Shown here piece by piece: positions 25,501 to 37,479 of a DNA stretch of 64,000 bases. Numbering within the stretch: the stretch's first letter is position 1; every line of letters starts with the position of its first letter. The notes beneath the pieces are model-generated. The model saw only the letters and a list, made by a program, of their open reading frames with translations, did not search any database and was not told the DNA's origin. The DNA is from Dillenia suffruticosa. Taxonomy: Eukaryota > Streptophyta > Magnoliopsida > Dilleniales > Dilleniaceae. The stretch covers positions 35,342,261 through 35,406,260 of the forward strand of contig JAVTVX010000012.1 in NCBI GenBank assembly GCA_033439265.1, written 5' to 3'. The translations under genes and the position numbers were made by a program.

Positions 25501-25976
25501 AGAAATTAATTAATGAAATCTGGTACCTTACTATTGGATCAATAAGGCGTGGATAAACCTACTGCCTATAGAAATCTATGTAAGTTCTGACCCTAATGTT
25601 TTGAGAGGTTGGGTAGAAAGAATAGTGCTCACCTTCGTGTCTGGCTGGACTTCGGCCTCAAAACTTCTCTTTCGGGGCCAACAATGCTTGCCCCAAGCCC
25701 AAACTAATGCTCAATTCTATCAAAATGTATGTAAGATTAGCTCTATGCTTGAATGACATTTTTTCTTTGATATTTTTGTTAGGTTATGATGTGCGGGACA
25801 CTGGGTGCTGCGGTACTGGTTCGATAGAAACATCATTTATGTGCAATCGAGCTGCATCCCTTTGCACCGATGCGTCCAAGTATGTGTTTTTCGACTCCAT
25901 GCATCCGACCGAGAAGGCATACCATGACATGTTCGAGTCCATTATTCCGGTCATTGACTATGTCATCACGAATTGA
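22556..25976 (+). CDS. GDSL esterase/lipase (GDSL-2), 5 exons
   Basis: Secreted GDSL-family serine hydrolase, paralogous to GDSL-1. Exons: 22556-22832, 23011-23141, 23250-23486, 24795-25056, 25783-25976; phases agree and give 366 aa. Intron positions equal those of GDSL-1. MASSSSS begins a signal peptide with a hydrophobic core at about residues 12-25. Block I is [14 protein letters not shown] with Ser48; the block III motif AGTNDF and block V DSMHPTE are intact. In-frame ATGs upstream (22502 and 22448) would place polar residues before the signal peptide, so the later ATG was chosen. It is the intact member of duplication copy B; a near-identical tail is stranded at 9123-10079. The substrate cannot be told from sequence. 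Confidence 0.9.
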
Positions 25977-27145
25977 GGTCTCTTGCTTGCGAAAAAAAAA
26001 TCCCTTACAAATTCGTATCAATGCCATTTAAGCAAAATGAAGCCATTGGAGCTATTCTTGTTGGATGTTGAATGCAATGCCAAGAACCAACATCATTCTA
26101 TAAGCTTGCCTGACCGCGATGTGATTAATGGGTTATTGTTTTTATCAAACGAGTTTGCAAAAAACACCCGCAAAATCAACAAACATGATCAAACTAAAAC
26201 TAAGTATCAAGAGACACCATTTGTCTTCGTTTATTCATAAGAGATCTAAATTCTTTTAATACAAAAAATAATACCTACAATGAAAGTCTATTCAAAATCA
26301 AATGTCTCTTGTGCACACTTTCAAAAATACCAAAAAAAAAGTCTATATACCCTCTATAACAACTATAAAAAAATGTTATGAAACTCCTAAAATATTCGGT
26401 ATATCACTTTACCCAGCATTGGAACTTAATTCTATGAACACTAATGCAAATTCATATTCTTGATTGGTAAATTAAACGAGAACAAAGGTATAAACGTGTC
26501 TAATAGTTGATCCAAAAGTCCAATCGGCTTATATCGATAATTTAGTGTATGTTGTATCGTTGTTCCAGAAGAAGAATAATGTTAGCGTGACTAAATTAAT
26601 CAAAAACCAAATAAACTAAATCATTCGTGATAGTTCACATATATATATATATATATATATATTTATTTATTTATTTATTTATTTAAAAGATATTTTTGAC
26701 CAATTTCAATTTTTTTTTATTTTTGTCGATATTAATTGTTATACAGAAATTAGTCGATTTAATCTTTAACTCATTTGATCTATATATTATTATTTGTTCC
26801 ACAATCTAAATTATCTTTTCATTATTCCTTATCTAAAAATAGCTAGTTAGGATGATTATATGTAAGATTCACATGGGGTAAAATAAGTAGTTGATTGAAT
26901 ATTATATTTTATGCTATTTTATAATTAGTTAATTAATTATGATATGTTCCCTAATTAGGGGTATGGCCAGAGTACAATGAATGGCCTTAAAGAACATGAC
27001 ATTGTGGATTTTAGAATCCTATTACACAAATGTAGAATGCCTGATGGCCTTTGTCAATGAGTTATAATTCAATTGACACTATTCTTTCTTTTTTCATAAA
27101 AATCTCGAATTCGACATTCTTTATATACCAAAAAAAAAAATTGCC
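25977..27145. other. Intergenic DNA downstream of GDSL-2
   Basis: AT-rich with no supported gene. It contains an AT run at 26639-26661 followed by a TTTA run to about 26685. Confidence 0.6.
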
Positions 27146-27270
27146 TAACAGGCTTTTGATGGTTTGGGACTGCAGGGTTTGTGGGATGAAGTTGCAAGAA
27201 GGATTGCCGTGAACGGATTTGATATAAAATAACTTTGACAATGTTGCCCGATCACGGTGGTTATCGATAA
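27146..27270 (+). pseudogene. GDSL exon 4 relic
   Basis: GGTTTGGGACTGCAG followed by GGTTTGTGGGATGAAG reproduces the intron 3/exon 4 border of GDSL-2 (24781-24812), and weaker similarity continues for some tens of bases. The rest of the gene is absent, and the frame closes soon after. A third remnant of the GDSL array, older than the two in the segmental duplication judging by its divergence. Confidence 0.7.
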
Positions 27271-28066
27271 ATTATTGTTGATTAGAATGAATTTTGTCTA
27301 TTTGTTTGATTTTGTATATTAGATTAAAGATAAATTAAAATAAAGTCCATAAAGTAAGAAAGAGAGTAGAGAAAGAAAACCTAATTTATACATGAAAAAA
27401 TTCTTTCCATAGTTTTACGTGATGGCTTTATCTTTCCACATCAAATATATTGTGAGTATTTGTTTCGAAATATGTCTTGGTCTATAGTGTTTTTGTTCAA
27501 GATTAACCAATGTTTTTAAAATCAAATAAATAAATAATTCGACCAATCCATCGGTTCATCGGTTTATCATTTATGAACCGAATGACATCACTATAATATC
27601 ATATATATAATTTGTATATTATATAAATTTTAAAATAAAATAAAATCCATCATTTTTTTAAATCAGTTTAAACAGTTCACCGATTTTGACCGATTTTAAA
27701 AAGTTTTAATTAGATTTAATTTCATTCGATTTAACAATAAAAATAATACCGAACTATAGAATAGTTTCTGATTGAACCAGCCAGTCCAATCCAGTTTTAA
27801 AAACACTGAGATTAACTTAAACCAATAATACCAAAAAAAAAAAAACTTAAACCGAATAATTAATTGCCTTCACCGGTACAGAGTTAATGTAAACTATAAA
27901 TCCAATAGAAAAATAGACACAACCCTTAAACTCACTTTAAGTACTAATTTGCAATTAAACATGAGTTCTTGAAAGGCTACACATAAGACATGGAAAATGA
28001 ACACGACTTGAAATCTGCAAGCCAAATTGACCCCTCGGCCATTATAGTCCCTTTTGCTAACTGCAT

Positions 28067-31000
28067 TTAGGGCACCAAGATGTCACCAATGGTTTCCATG
28101 GCTTCATCAACTAGGATTTTGTACATTTTCTCTGTTGGGTGAACCGCGTCCCAAAATATGTACTTAGATCTATCTGCGCATGTTGCCTGACCCTTACATG
28201 CATCGGCAAACTCTACAGTTCCTGTGCCGCAGCAACCCTTGCCGGTCTCTACAAAACCTGCAAAATTTTCTCAAAAGCTTTCACATGCATGCATGCATGC
28301 ATTCAGAAAATCGTAATCTTTCAAATCGGAGTAATTTTAAATTTATCAAAATATCTTTCAAATTAAGTAAAAACAATTAAAATATATTGAGATGGATTAT
28401 AGGATTCAGTCTATCTACTCATAAATCATCTGGAATTTCTACCATTATTTATAATTTAGTTGATTAGGTTATACTTTTTTTTGGAGAATATTCTATATAA
28501 AAAATTTATTTTATAGTGGAATTTTACTTTCCAAAGATTTTTATATATATATTTGGAATTATTCAAAATTTTTCTAGAAAAATAACACATAAATTCTGAT
28601 TTTCACACCTTTTTAGTAAATATTCTCTTAGATTAAAGAAGATTTTTAGGAAAGAAACAAAAAAAAATCTTAACTTTATGGATTTCTTTTTTGAAAATTT
28701 TTGGAAAACAAACATAACTCAGAAAAATTGGTGTTAGGTGTACTAACCAAATTTTTTGGGATGGTTAATGGCATCGAGCATGATGGAATAAGCGTCTATG
28801 AACATAAATTTCACTCCTAATGATGCTTTGTTAGCTTCTAATTTTGCTTTGATCTTGGAGTTGAAGGAGAAGGCTGCTTGGTTATAGCTATCAACGCAAT
28901 TAGTTGTACCCTTAATTGTCCTTATCAGTGGCATGCAACCTAAGGGAGGCAATCCAACAACAACCAATCTTCTTGCTCCTAAACTATGCATCACCTGCAA
29001 TCAAAAGCAATTAAAATTAAATGAATTGAAAGATTTTAAATTATATACTCTTCTACATGGGTAAAATGTCTGCACAAGTTATTATAGGCTCAAAAAATAT
29101 AAGATAAAGAGTCCTGAATCTAGTGCATCAATAATTGGGAGGGGTAAAGCGCGCAAACGCGGCGTGACTATAGAGCGAACTATTTTTTTGCGTTTTGCCA
29201 AAAGAAAAAAGAAAAAATAATTGGGAAGGGCGCTGATAAATGCATAGAATTCTTTTCTTTGGTGGGGTGGGGGAAGTTAATTCGAAATGTCGGAGGAGGT
29301 AAGTGAAAATGTTGCTAATATTAAGTTTGAGCTTTTTTGTTTTTGAAAAATATTATTTTACTTGTCATTCTCCATCAACTCAATTTTTAAACAATTACTT
29401 TTCAAATTTTTTTTGAATACTACTAAAGGTTTAAAAATTCCCCTGTTGTTAATTTTTTAACTAAAATTTATAACGTTTGCCCCTTCATCTTCCTTAAATT
29501 ATACTTTGTCTCTCTAGTATGAGTTTTTGTTTCGTTTCTACCCACGGTAGGAAATCCTAACCTAGGCCATTTTGTGGATCTGAATTAATCGCCATAAGGG
29601 CATGAGAATTCTAGTCATGTTAACATATTTATGTTCACTTTTAAGTGACACAATAAATTAACTGACAGGAGATGTTGATAGGTTTCGATGCCTCACCCTC
29701 ATCATGGGACACAAAATTTGACACAGGGCATAGAAGATCATTTATCTTTGGCCCCACATGAAGAAAAAGCTGGCTATGGCTGTGGCTAATGACATATGAA
29801 TAATGTTTTTAAGCAAGGAAAACAATAAAGACTTGCCTTGCTTAGCAAAAAAAAGTGAAAAATTAAAAATATCAAATTGATACGACTTTACAAATTCAGT
29901 ATGGATAGTTTATTTTTACTTATTTTTTATTATTTTAGTTTTATTTTTTATTTTTTATTTCATGTTTTAATTTTATGTTATTTTATTTTATTTTTATTTT
30001 TATTTTTTCTCTCCTGTCTCGTGGTCTTTCTAAAATCAAAATTTGAAATTAAAATTCAGTTTATTGTTGTTGTGATATAATTCCATTTTTCCAAACGACT
30101 TGCATAAATACTCTATTCCGATATTAAAAAAAATTATTATTATATCAATAATTTTTCTTATCGAAAAGTTTATCCAACTTTAATTTTGAGTATCGAGTCT
30201 CACCCCAATTGTTTCAAAAGTGATTAAGGGGGAGTACCTTAACGTGACTAAACATGCTATTGACCAAGAAATTCTGGTACGCATCCAATGTATATTGCCG
30301 AGGTCGAATCGGTTCCAAAAAGTAGTTTCGGACAAAATCATTTGATCCCATGCTCAAAAAAAACATGGCATTGCTTATAATCTTATCTGCCTCCACCACT
30401 CCCAGTAGTTCTGTCAGATGGATCTTGTAATGCTGGAAATACTTCAATTGTCTTGAGAGAGTCAGCACATTCTGTTCCAACACAATACAGACGACATTGA
30501 TAAGAATAGAATTAGAAATTGCATGTCTTTAAAGTCTATGCCCAAAACCAACAAATATGTTTGAGAAGAGAGTTGTTGGCTTTTTCTTTTTCCTTTTTCC
30601 ATTGGTCCCACTTAGATTTCGAAAGACATTCTATAGGGTCTGAACTGGTTACGAACTAACTGAACAATCAAGAAACATGAAGGCACAAGCCTAACAAGCA
30701 AAAACAAATCCTAAATTGGAAACTAACAATGCCCCAGAAGATGGGATTACGACACAAAACCAAGGAACCAAAAATGGCCTACTGAAGACAGATTTTGAGA
30801 TTCACTATGTTTGAGGACTGAACAAACCAATGCAAAAAGAGGACACCATAGAGAAATGCTAATTATCATTGCATGTCAGCTTTTGGTCTCAAGAAAATCA
30901 GGGTGACAAATTCTGGTGGATAGAATTTTTTAATAACAAAGATATTTAGCCAAAAAGAAGTAATAATAATGAGAGTTAAAAGAAGGATTACTGAGAGATT

Positions 31001-31796
31001 TGCTGTGAGATCATCATAGCCAGAACTAGCAGATGCAAAACTGGCACCATGTACCATATCTTCTTTCTTCAAGGTCGGGTAGAGAAAGCCTGGAATTGTT
31101 CTTTTATAACCAAAGACCTCCGCTGCTTATATAGAAGGAAAAAGCAATTATATAAATATACATAAGCAGAAAAATCAATCCTTTCTTTTTCCGGGCCAAA
31201 AGGGTGGTGAGGGTTAACAGCGCTTACTCCCCTATCAGCACTACAATTAGAGCCTATATCTGCTATTGAATGTTCATTTGAACTATCACTGCCACCATTG
31301 ACGGCAGACAAAATTGCCACGGTCTATCAACGTATCAAACAGGCATAATGTCATTCACAACTTGGAAGATTTTAAGCAATGTTTCCATAAATGATTTCTT
31401 TTAACATATTTGTGATGATCCAAACTAAAGCCCCTCTTATATTATGTTCGAAAAATATATCTTATATGGTTTTATTTATCGATACGTTCTGCATTATAAG
31501 GAGAATTGAGAGATGTTAGTGCAAGTACCAATCAAGTCTGAAGCAAGCTTTCCATTGCTTAGCCTTCCGGTGGCTTGATGGTTGGGGAAGTCCTCTCCAT
31601 AAGGAGGGAAATTGCCCTTAGAATCCGTTGTAAGGTGATTGTTGTTCCCTGGATCAACACTTGAGTCCCCAAACAGTAACATGCTTGTCATATTGTTTTC
31701 AGCTGCTAATTGCCTCAGTTTGTTGATGTCATATGCTTGAACTACAAATGGCGTCAAAGCCAGAGACAGTATTAACATTACGCTCATGGTGTTCAT
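28067..31796 (-). CDS. GDSL esterase/lipase (GDSL-3), 5 exons
   Basis: Secreted GDSL-family hydrolase on the opposite strand to GDSL-1 and GDSL-2, tail to tail with GDSL-2. Exons in transcription order: 31796-31529, 31122-30992, 30471-30238, 28994-28748, 28257-28067; phases agree and give 356 aa. Exons 1-3 have the same lengths as in GDSL-1 (268, 131, 234 bases), so the genes share one ancestor. Residues 1-21 form a signal peptide (hydrophobic [14 protein letters not shown]). Block I is [14 protein letters not shown] with Ser45, block III GSNDF, block V DAVHPTE; GCCGTG is present. Exon 4 is shorter than in its neighbours and the C-terminus is rather different (ending DILVP), so it is the older paralogue. 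A CACTA element sits 435 bp upstream of the start codon, within promoter reach. Confidence 0.9.
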
Positions 31797-32230
31797 GATG
31801 GTAGAGGTTTTGAGAGAGAGAGAGAGAGAGAAACAATGAGAAGCTTATGAGTGAGGGAGTGAGAAGCTTCTTATGTCCAAAGTGAGTATGGAGATCTATA
31901 TGCTTTCAATGCAACCTTGAATTCTCTTGTGCTTTTTTCCTTCATTTGAAGGACTATCAATCTGCTTTGGTACCACAATTTCTTGCTTTTGAAAGTTAAA
32001 AAATAGCTAAGTCTGGACATTATATTTGTAGAGCTTCATATTAGGTCCTAACTCTATTTCTTGAATAATAGGGGCATAACTGTTACCTTTTGTTTCCAAG
32101 GATAATCCCTTATTTCCAATCTGTTTTTCTTTATGCAAATTAAGATAGTTTCTTTTTGAATATAGAAAATAAATGATAAGACAATAAAAATAAGATAATG
32201 AAAACAGGGTAGCACAAGAATTTTGAAAAT

Positions 32231-33518
32231 CACTACTAGAAAACACGCTATCAGAGATGGAAAATTATCGACGGAAAATTATCGACGGAAAAAAATCCAT
32301 CAGTAATAGCAACAGATTTGCGACGGATTAATGTCGAACCGAATACCGAGAGATTAGCGACGAATTAATAACGAAAAATAGCAACTGAAATATTTCCGTC
32401 GCTAATCCATTGCTGTAGTGATCCATGGAAAAAAAATTGTTAAACGCATCAGTGACGAATTACCGACGGAATATTTAGCGACGGAAAATTTCTGCCGCTA
32501 ATCCATCGAAAAATTTTAGTAGCAGAAATTAACGACGGATTAGCGACGGAAAAATTAGCGAGGGATTAATAACGAAAATTTTAGCAGCAGAAATTTTAGC
32601 GACGGATTACCGAAGGACTTTTTAATTTTTTTAAATTTTTAAATTTTTTAATTTTTTTAATTTTTTAAAATTTTAAAATTTTTTTAAAATTTTTTTAAAA
32701 TTTTAAAATTTAAATTTTTTATTTAATAATTCCTTTTCCTTTTCTTTTTATTTTATTTTGTGAAAAAATAATATTATTTTACTTTTTAAAATGTTGTAAT
32801 ATTTTATTTTAATTTATTATTTTTTTATTATTATTTTATAATAAATATCATTTTGTTATTTCTTTTTTGTAATATTTTATTATTATTATTTTATAATAAA
32901 ATATCATTTTAATTTATTTTATTATTATTAAAAAGAGTATGATGAAGAGAAGAAATAAAAAAAAAAAAATTTAAATAAGTGGCAAGAGAGTCTTATGTGG
33001 TGTGATGGTTAAGGCGTTCCAAGACTTTTGCTTGTGCACAGTTCGAGGCTCAACGGACGCGGTGGAGGAGGAATTTTATGCAATGATTAAACAAGTCAAC
33101 GCAGGGGACGGTGTGCGGGCCGGGCCGGGCTCGGACGGGGCAGATGTACATGGCGGAGCGCCTAGGGCCTTCCCTAAGTGTTAAAATTGCGCTCAATTCA
33201 TTGCTAATTTTTTTCATATTTTTTTATATCAGTGACGGAGTTTTTTTATCGTTAATCCGACATTGATATTTGCAACGAAAAAAAATTCGTGACTGAAAAT
33301 TATCGTGATCACTTTTAACGACAGATTTAGTGATCAAAAAAATCAATCACTGATACCTTTTAATGACAGAAAAAAAATCTATGACTGAAAATTAGCGAGG
33401 TCATTTTTAACGACGGATTTGATAACGAAAAAAATCCATCACTGATATCTTTTAACGACGAAAAATAGATTTTCAGCGATGGATTTGTCCGTCGGTGAAA
33501 CCATTTTTTCTAGTAGTG
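32231..33518. mobile_element. Complete-looking non-autonomous CACTA element
   Basis: The ends are CACTACTAGAAAA (32231 on) and TTTTCTAGTAGTG (to 33518), perfect inverted repeats of the CACTA superfamily. They are flanked by a 3-bp target duplication AAT (32228-32230 and 33519-33521). Subterminal regions carry many copies of CGACGGATTA/CGACGGAAAA and complements. The centre holds an AT-rich block (32600-32990) and a GC-rich block (33000-33180). No transposase is encoded, so it depended on a partner. It lies 435 bp upstream of GDSL-3. The truncated element at 8731-9122 belongs to the same family. Confidence 0.9.
33000..33185 (+). other. GC-rich tRNA-like cargo inside the CACTA element
   Basis: GTGTGATGGTTAAGGCGTTC resembles a tRNA D-arm/A box, and CAGTTCGAGGCTC a B box, about 35 bases apart. 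A GC-rich stretch (CGGGCCGGGCCGGGC) follows, unlike the AT-rich surroundings. An open frame runs through it, but nothing supports a protein. A captured tRNA-like or SINE-like piece is the likely origin. Confidence 0.4.
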
Positions 33519-33521
33519 AAT

Positions 33522-36500
33522 ACACAAGGACAAAGTTCAAAAGAATCATTAAATTTTCTCTCTCTTTGATTTGTGTCCTTCGTATTCCCTCAACAAAAAA
33601 GAACAGTCTAATGGTTACAACCCCTTCCCTCAATTCTGTGATTCGGGATTGAAATCTCATGTGTAATAAAAAAAAATATATATATATATATATATCGGTA
33701 GAGTAACACAAGAATTTTGAAAATTTATTGCTCGGAGAGTTTTTATTTTATTTCTATCAGTTAAATTAAAATTTCTTACTATATTAAAATTATACAATAA
33801 GATATTAGTCTGCAATTATTATTCGTATTTGCTAAGTTTTTTGGTACAAATCCCCTGTCCGGCTATCTTATTGTTGTTAATGCCACTTAAGCGGGAGTAA
33901 TCAGTGGTTAGCACACCCTCGTTCATTCGGTGGATGAGAGATCTGGTGTCCCACTCACTCCATCTCATTCCCTATCAACATCAACTACCTATATTGTTGA
34001 TCAACACAAAAGGAAAAAATTGACGTTGGGATGATATTAAAAACCAAAACTTTAATTCCATATTCTAAAAAATTCAGCTTGCTCTTTTAAGGGCGTAGCT
34101 GTCTGACAGAAGAAAAGGGTGGCCTCACTGGCTCTATGTTTTTATTTATGCATAGCACGTGTGTGCCCATGTATACTCATACTCATCGTAACCTAATTGA
34201 TTATGACCAAGTCTCGTAATTTTCTAAATTTTAAATACTCATTCTACTAACAAACAATACAAAATTTTGATATTGGTATGCTACTGAGGCCGATGTTGTT
34301 TGTAATAGTAATTTTGTTAATCTTCACAATTGGATGGCTTTATCAAACTCTTTGAATTGAGTGATCGAACACTTTACTCTCTTAATTAGAGATTTCAAAT
34401 TCGAATTCTGAAAATAACGAAAAAAAATTTAGTAAAACCAACCTTTAAAACGAACCCCACAATATTAGAATCAGATTAATCGGGTAAAATCTGAATACCA
34501 ATGATAAAATCAAAAATAAAAACAAAACAAAAAAAAAAAACCAATTGGATGGCTTTGTTAGATATTTGGACGACTGCTGCATCAATGGTTTCTTCTCTTC
34601 CTTTTGGTCATCAAATGGGTCCTTAATTATATGAAAAAACACTTTCAATTCACTACACTCCAGATACAGATATTGCTCAAGTTCTCTTATCTTCATGCAC
34701 TCAAAAATTTGTTGGAAAGTTTGAAAGGATTTTGAGATAGACGAAACAATGAAAGGATTTGTACGTGAAACAATCACTGTCCTTAAGGAAATTATACCCT
34801 CATTATATTACTGGCTGGGTTGACGGCAAACTCCTTTAGGATATGTAAATCGAAAACAGAAATTTGAGACAGTAAAATCTCAAGTTTCTTTCAAGAACGA
34901 AAAAGAACCTTTTCAGAAAATGAAAATTACCGATGATAGAAAAATCTGAAATGTGTATTCATAATGGTGAGAGGGAGTATTTATAGAAAATGAAGGATTA
35001 CAATTATGAGAAATCCTTTCATTTAAATGTCATAATAAATATATCCTTTTGAATTAAAAAAAACATCCGTTTATTCAATAGGTATCATTTGGTTTTTAGA
35101 AAATAACATTTTAATTAAAAGATATCAATTTGTTTAATTTTCAAATTGTGTCTTTTAAATAAAAAATTAAATAACCGAAAAGCATTAGCCCAAGTGACCT
35201 ATTTTTGACCCTTAAATAATTAATTAAAGGGTCATTTATTGAAAATTTCATTTTCCCTCCGACGTACCATTTCAACCAAATTCAAATGGTTTCAAATTTG
35301 ATAAGTTATATATCCATCACATTTTCTTCAACTTTTCAATATGTGACAAATGTTCACAACATATTACAAACTGTATTCAATAAAATTAACTCTAAAAAAA
35401 AAGGGCTTACAACTTTGGTGTCCTAACGGGAACCACAACATATTTCAGATACCCTAGTTATCTATATTAAAATCATCAAATCACAATCATGGGTTTGATA
35501 CTCCTGATTGAAGGAAATTGTTCACGAAAATATGTGTATACAATCGACGGTGAATACAATGCAGTTTCCAGATATTTCGGGAGAAATGTAGTAATATTCG
35601 TCCTAAGGGCAGTGCTTAATGGCTTAAACCGGAGATTCCATAATAGGAAAAGAGATTCTTGCGATCATGCTTGGAGAGGGTAGTGACGCAATGTCTCCTT
35701 TTATCCAAAGAAAATTTGAATCATCAAATCACAATAATTGAAGACAGCTTGGTAACACCAGCCAGCTTGTGCTCTCCTTAGGGTATCCAGCTTTTGGTGC
35801 ATCTAAACCAAAAATAACCAAAAGAGTGTAACCCTGTCAATTTCAGTACTTCAACAGAGGATAACCCCAACCCCAATTAGTTTCCTCAGTACATCAGTAG
35901 AAGTGCATTTAAATTTGGCTAGGCCAATGGCTCTTCATAGGTCCCAGTGTACTATTCAAGGTTCGCCATTGAATTGGATCAAAGTTTTTTGCATTGCAAG
36001 TGGGTAAGGCTTGAGGGTGATTAGCCAAAGAAAATAAATAAATAAATAAAGGAGGGTAGTTGAGGGCATTTACTTCTCATATCTCAGTGGCTTGTCATTA
36101 ATAGCCATCAACAACTCTGACAAATGAGTATCTCCATGAGAAGCGAGAGGGTTGGTGTACCGGGCTCAAATTAACATATCCATGAGAAATGAGAGGTTTG
36201 GTGTACCGGCACTCATTTAATGGCTCAAATGAACATACTTTCTCTGTTATTGATCTACTTTCTCTGTTTCTTTCTCCTCGGATGTGCAGACCTTTCACAT
36301 GGATGTCAAGGTAAAATATGTACATAGAAACCAACGACGCCAAATTTCACTTTTGAGTCACAAAAATAACAATACGGAAAGTTGATTTCCACAATTCTCG
36401 TATTTAAAGAATTAAAAGATGTACCTACGACTGGGGCTCAATTATCTTAATCATGATCGGGATTTCGATCCCTATATGAGTACGAAAAAATCAGTATTGA

Positions 36501-36920
36501 GAGACCTACCCCCTTCAGACCTACAACAATTGATCTAGATTAATCGAAACGAGACTCTAGATATTAGGTAATGATTAAGCCAAGATAAAAAAAATGAATG
36601 AAAAGATGTTGTATCTTTTGTAAACGGCCCATGTGGGTTAGTGGGCCCCAAGAAAACAATTAAACGGACCCCACAAAGACATCGCCTCTCTCTTTTTTTT
36701 TTGGTCCAATAACGTTTCTTAGTCACCATTCAGTATCTAGAGATTTACTCTGACTAGTCTGGACTGATCGCTGTAAAATCCACGTTTGTGGGGGAAGGTC
36801 TCCAAGTAAAGGTTTTTTCCTTGCACATGGGGGAGTTGAACTTCGTCATGCTTAAGGGACGACAGATCTCTATCCATCTACGCCAATCTTTGTTGATAAA
36901 ATATGTTATAGAAATTAAAA
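33522..36920. other. Intergenic DNA
   Basis: No supported gene. It contains an AT run at about 33680-33695 and a small tandem duplication at about 36129-36220 (two copies of a 45-50-bp unit with GAGAGGTTTGGTGTACCGG-like core). A SINE-like repeat lies at 36435-36590. Confidence 0.55.
36435..36590 (+). repeat. SINE-like dispersed repeat, copy 2
   Basis: Shares ATCTTAATCATGAT, GAGAGACCTACCCCC, ATTAATCGAAACGAGACTC and a tail ending ATTAAGCCAAG with the copies near 545-715 and 40980-41150. Confidence 0.45.
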
Positions 36921-36925
36921 AATAA

Positions 36926-37069
36926 GGGTGCAACACGAGAACTTTTCAGGATGTCACCCATCATAGTACTACTCTTGTCCAAGCACGCTTAACTGTAAAG
37001 TTGTCCAAGCACGCTTAACTGTAGAGTGCTGATGGGATTCAATGCATTAGTGCTGGTATGATCGCACCC
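36926..37069 (-). pseudogene. 5S rRNA pseudogene
   Basis: On the minus strand it begins GGGTGCGATCATACCAGCAC and ends GTGTTGCACCC, as plant 5S rRNA does, with GTTAAGCGTGCTTGGA and GAGTAGTACTA between. It is 144 bases against about 120 because a 26-base unit around CAGTTAAGCGTGCTTGG is present twice (plus-strand starts at 36975 and 37001). Scattered substitutions occur elsewhere. It is solitary rather than in a 5S array. A short retroelement that carries 5S-like sequence in its ends (Cassandra type) is an alternative source, but its own ends were not recognised here. Confidence 0.8.
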
Positions 37070-37479
37070 AAAGATATTTAGATCATGTTCAATCAAAATT
37101 GTAGGCAGGTGTATTCAAACCTGGCTATACAAGTTGAAATGTGACAACATCAATCACTATGCCATAACTTTCCACATGGAGGAGGAGCGACGCAATGTAC
37201 ACCTTGTGACTATTAATACCAATTCTCCGTTATTGCCTTTCCCCTCTCTCTATCTCTCTCTCTCTCTCTCTCTCCCGCAAGCGATAGAGAAAGATAAAAA
37301 GAGGGAGAATTTCTTGTTGGTCTTCTTGTTTGGAACCCGAAAACAAAGCGAAAACCATTGCCCTTTTGTATTTTCTTGGGACAATTTCCTCGCAATTGGC
37401 ATGGGGTAAACCTATCATGCATCTATCTAAATATTTTTATTTCAATTATAATAATTTTTTACTTTTATTATTATTTAAT

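Larger units (their letters stand above)
19300..25950 (+). repeat. Large segmental duplication, copy B
   Basis: Counterpart of 5440-10079. It starts in sequence equivalent to GDSL-1 intron 3, with nothing like GDSL-1 exons 1-3 upstream. It includes a broken GDSL-1 tail and a complete GDSL-2. It lacks the SINE of copy A, and has about 65 extra bases near 21730-21800. Confidence 0.85.

Noticed and set aside
29877-30080. Hydrophobic 67-codon frame in GDSL-3 intron 3
   Set aside because: It is a T-rich low-complexity run inside an intron.
33002-33184. 60-codon frame in the GC-rich part of the CACTA element
   Set aside because: Explained by GC-rich cargo; no protein family and no start context.
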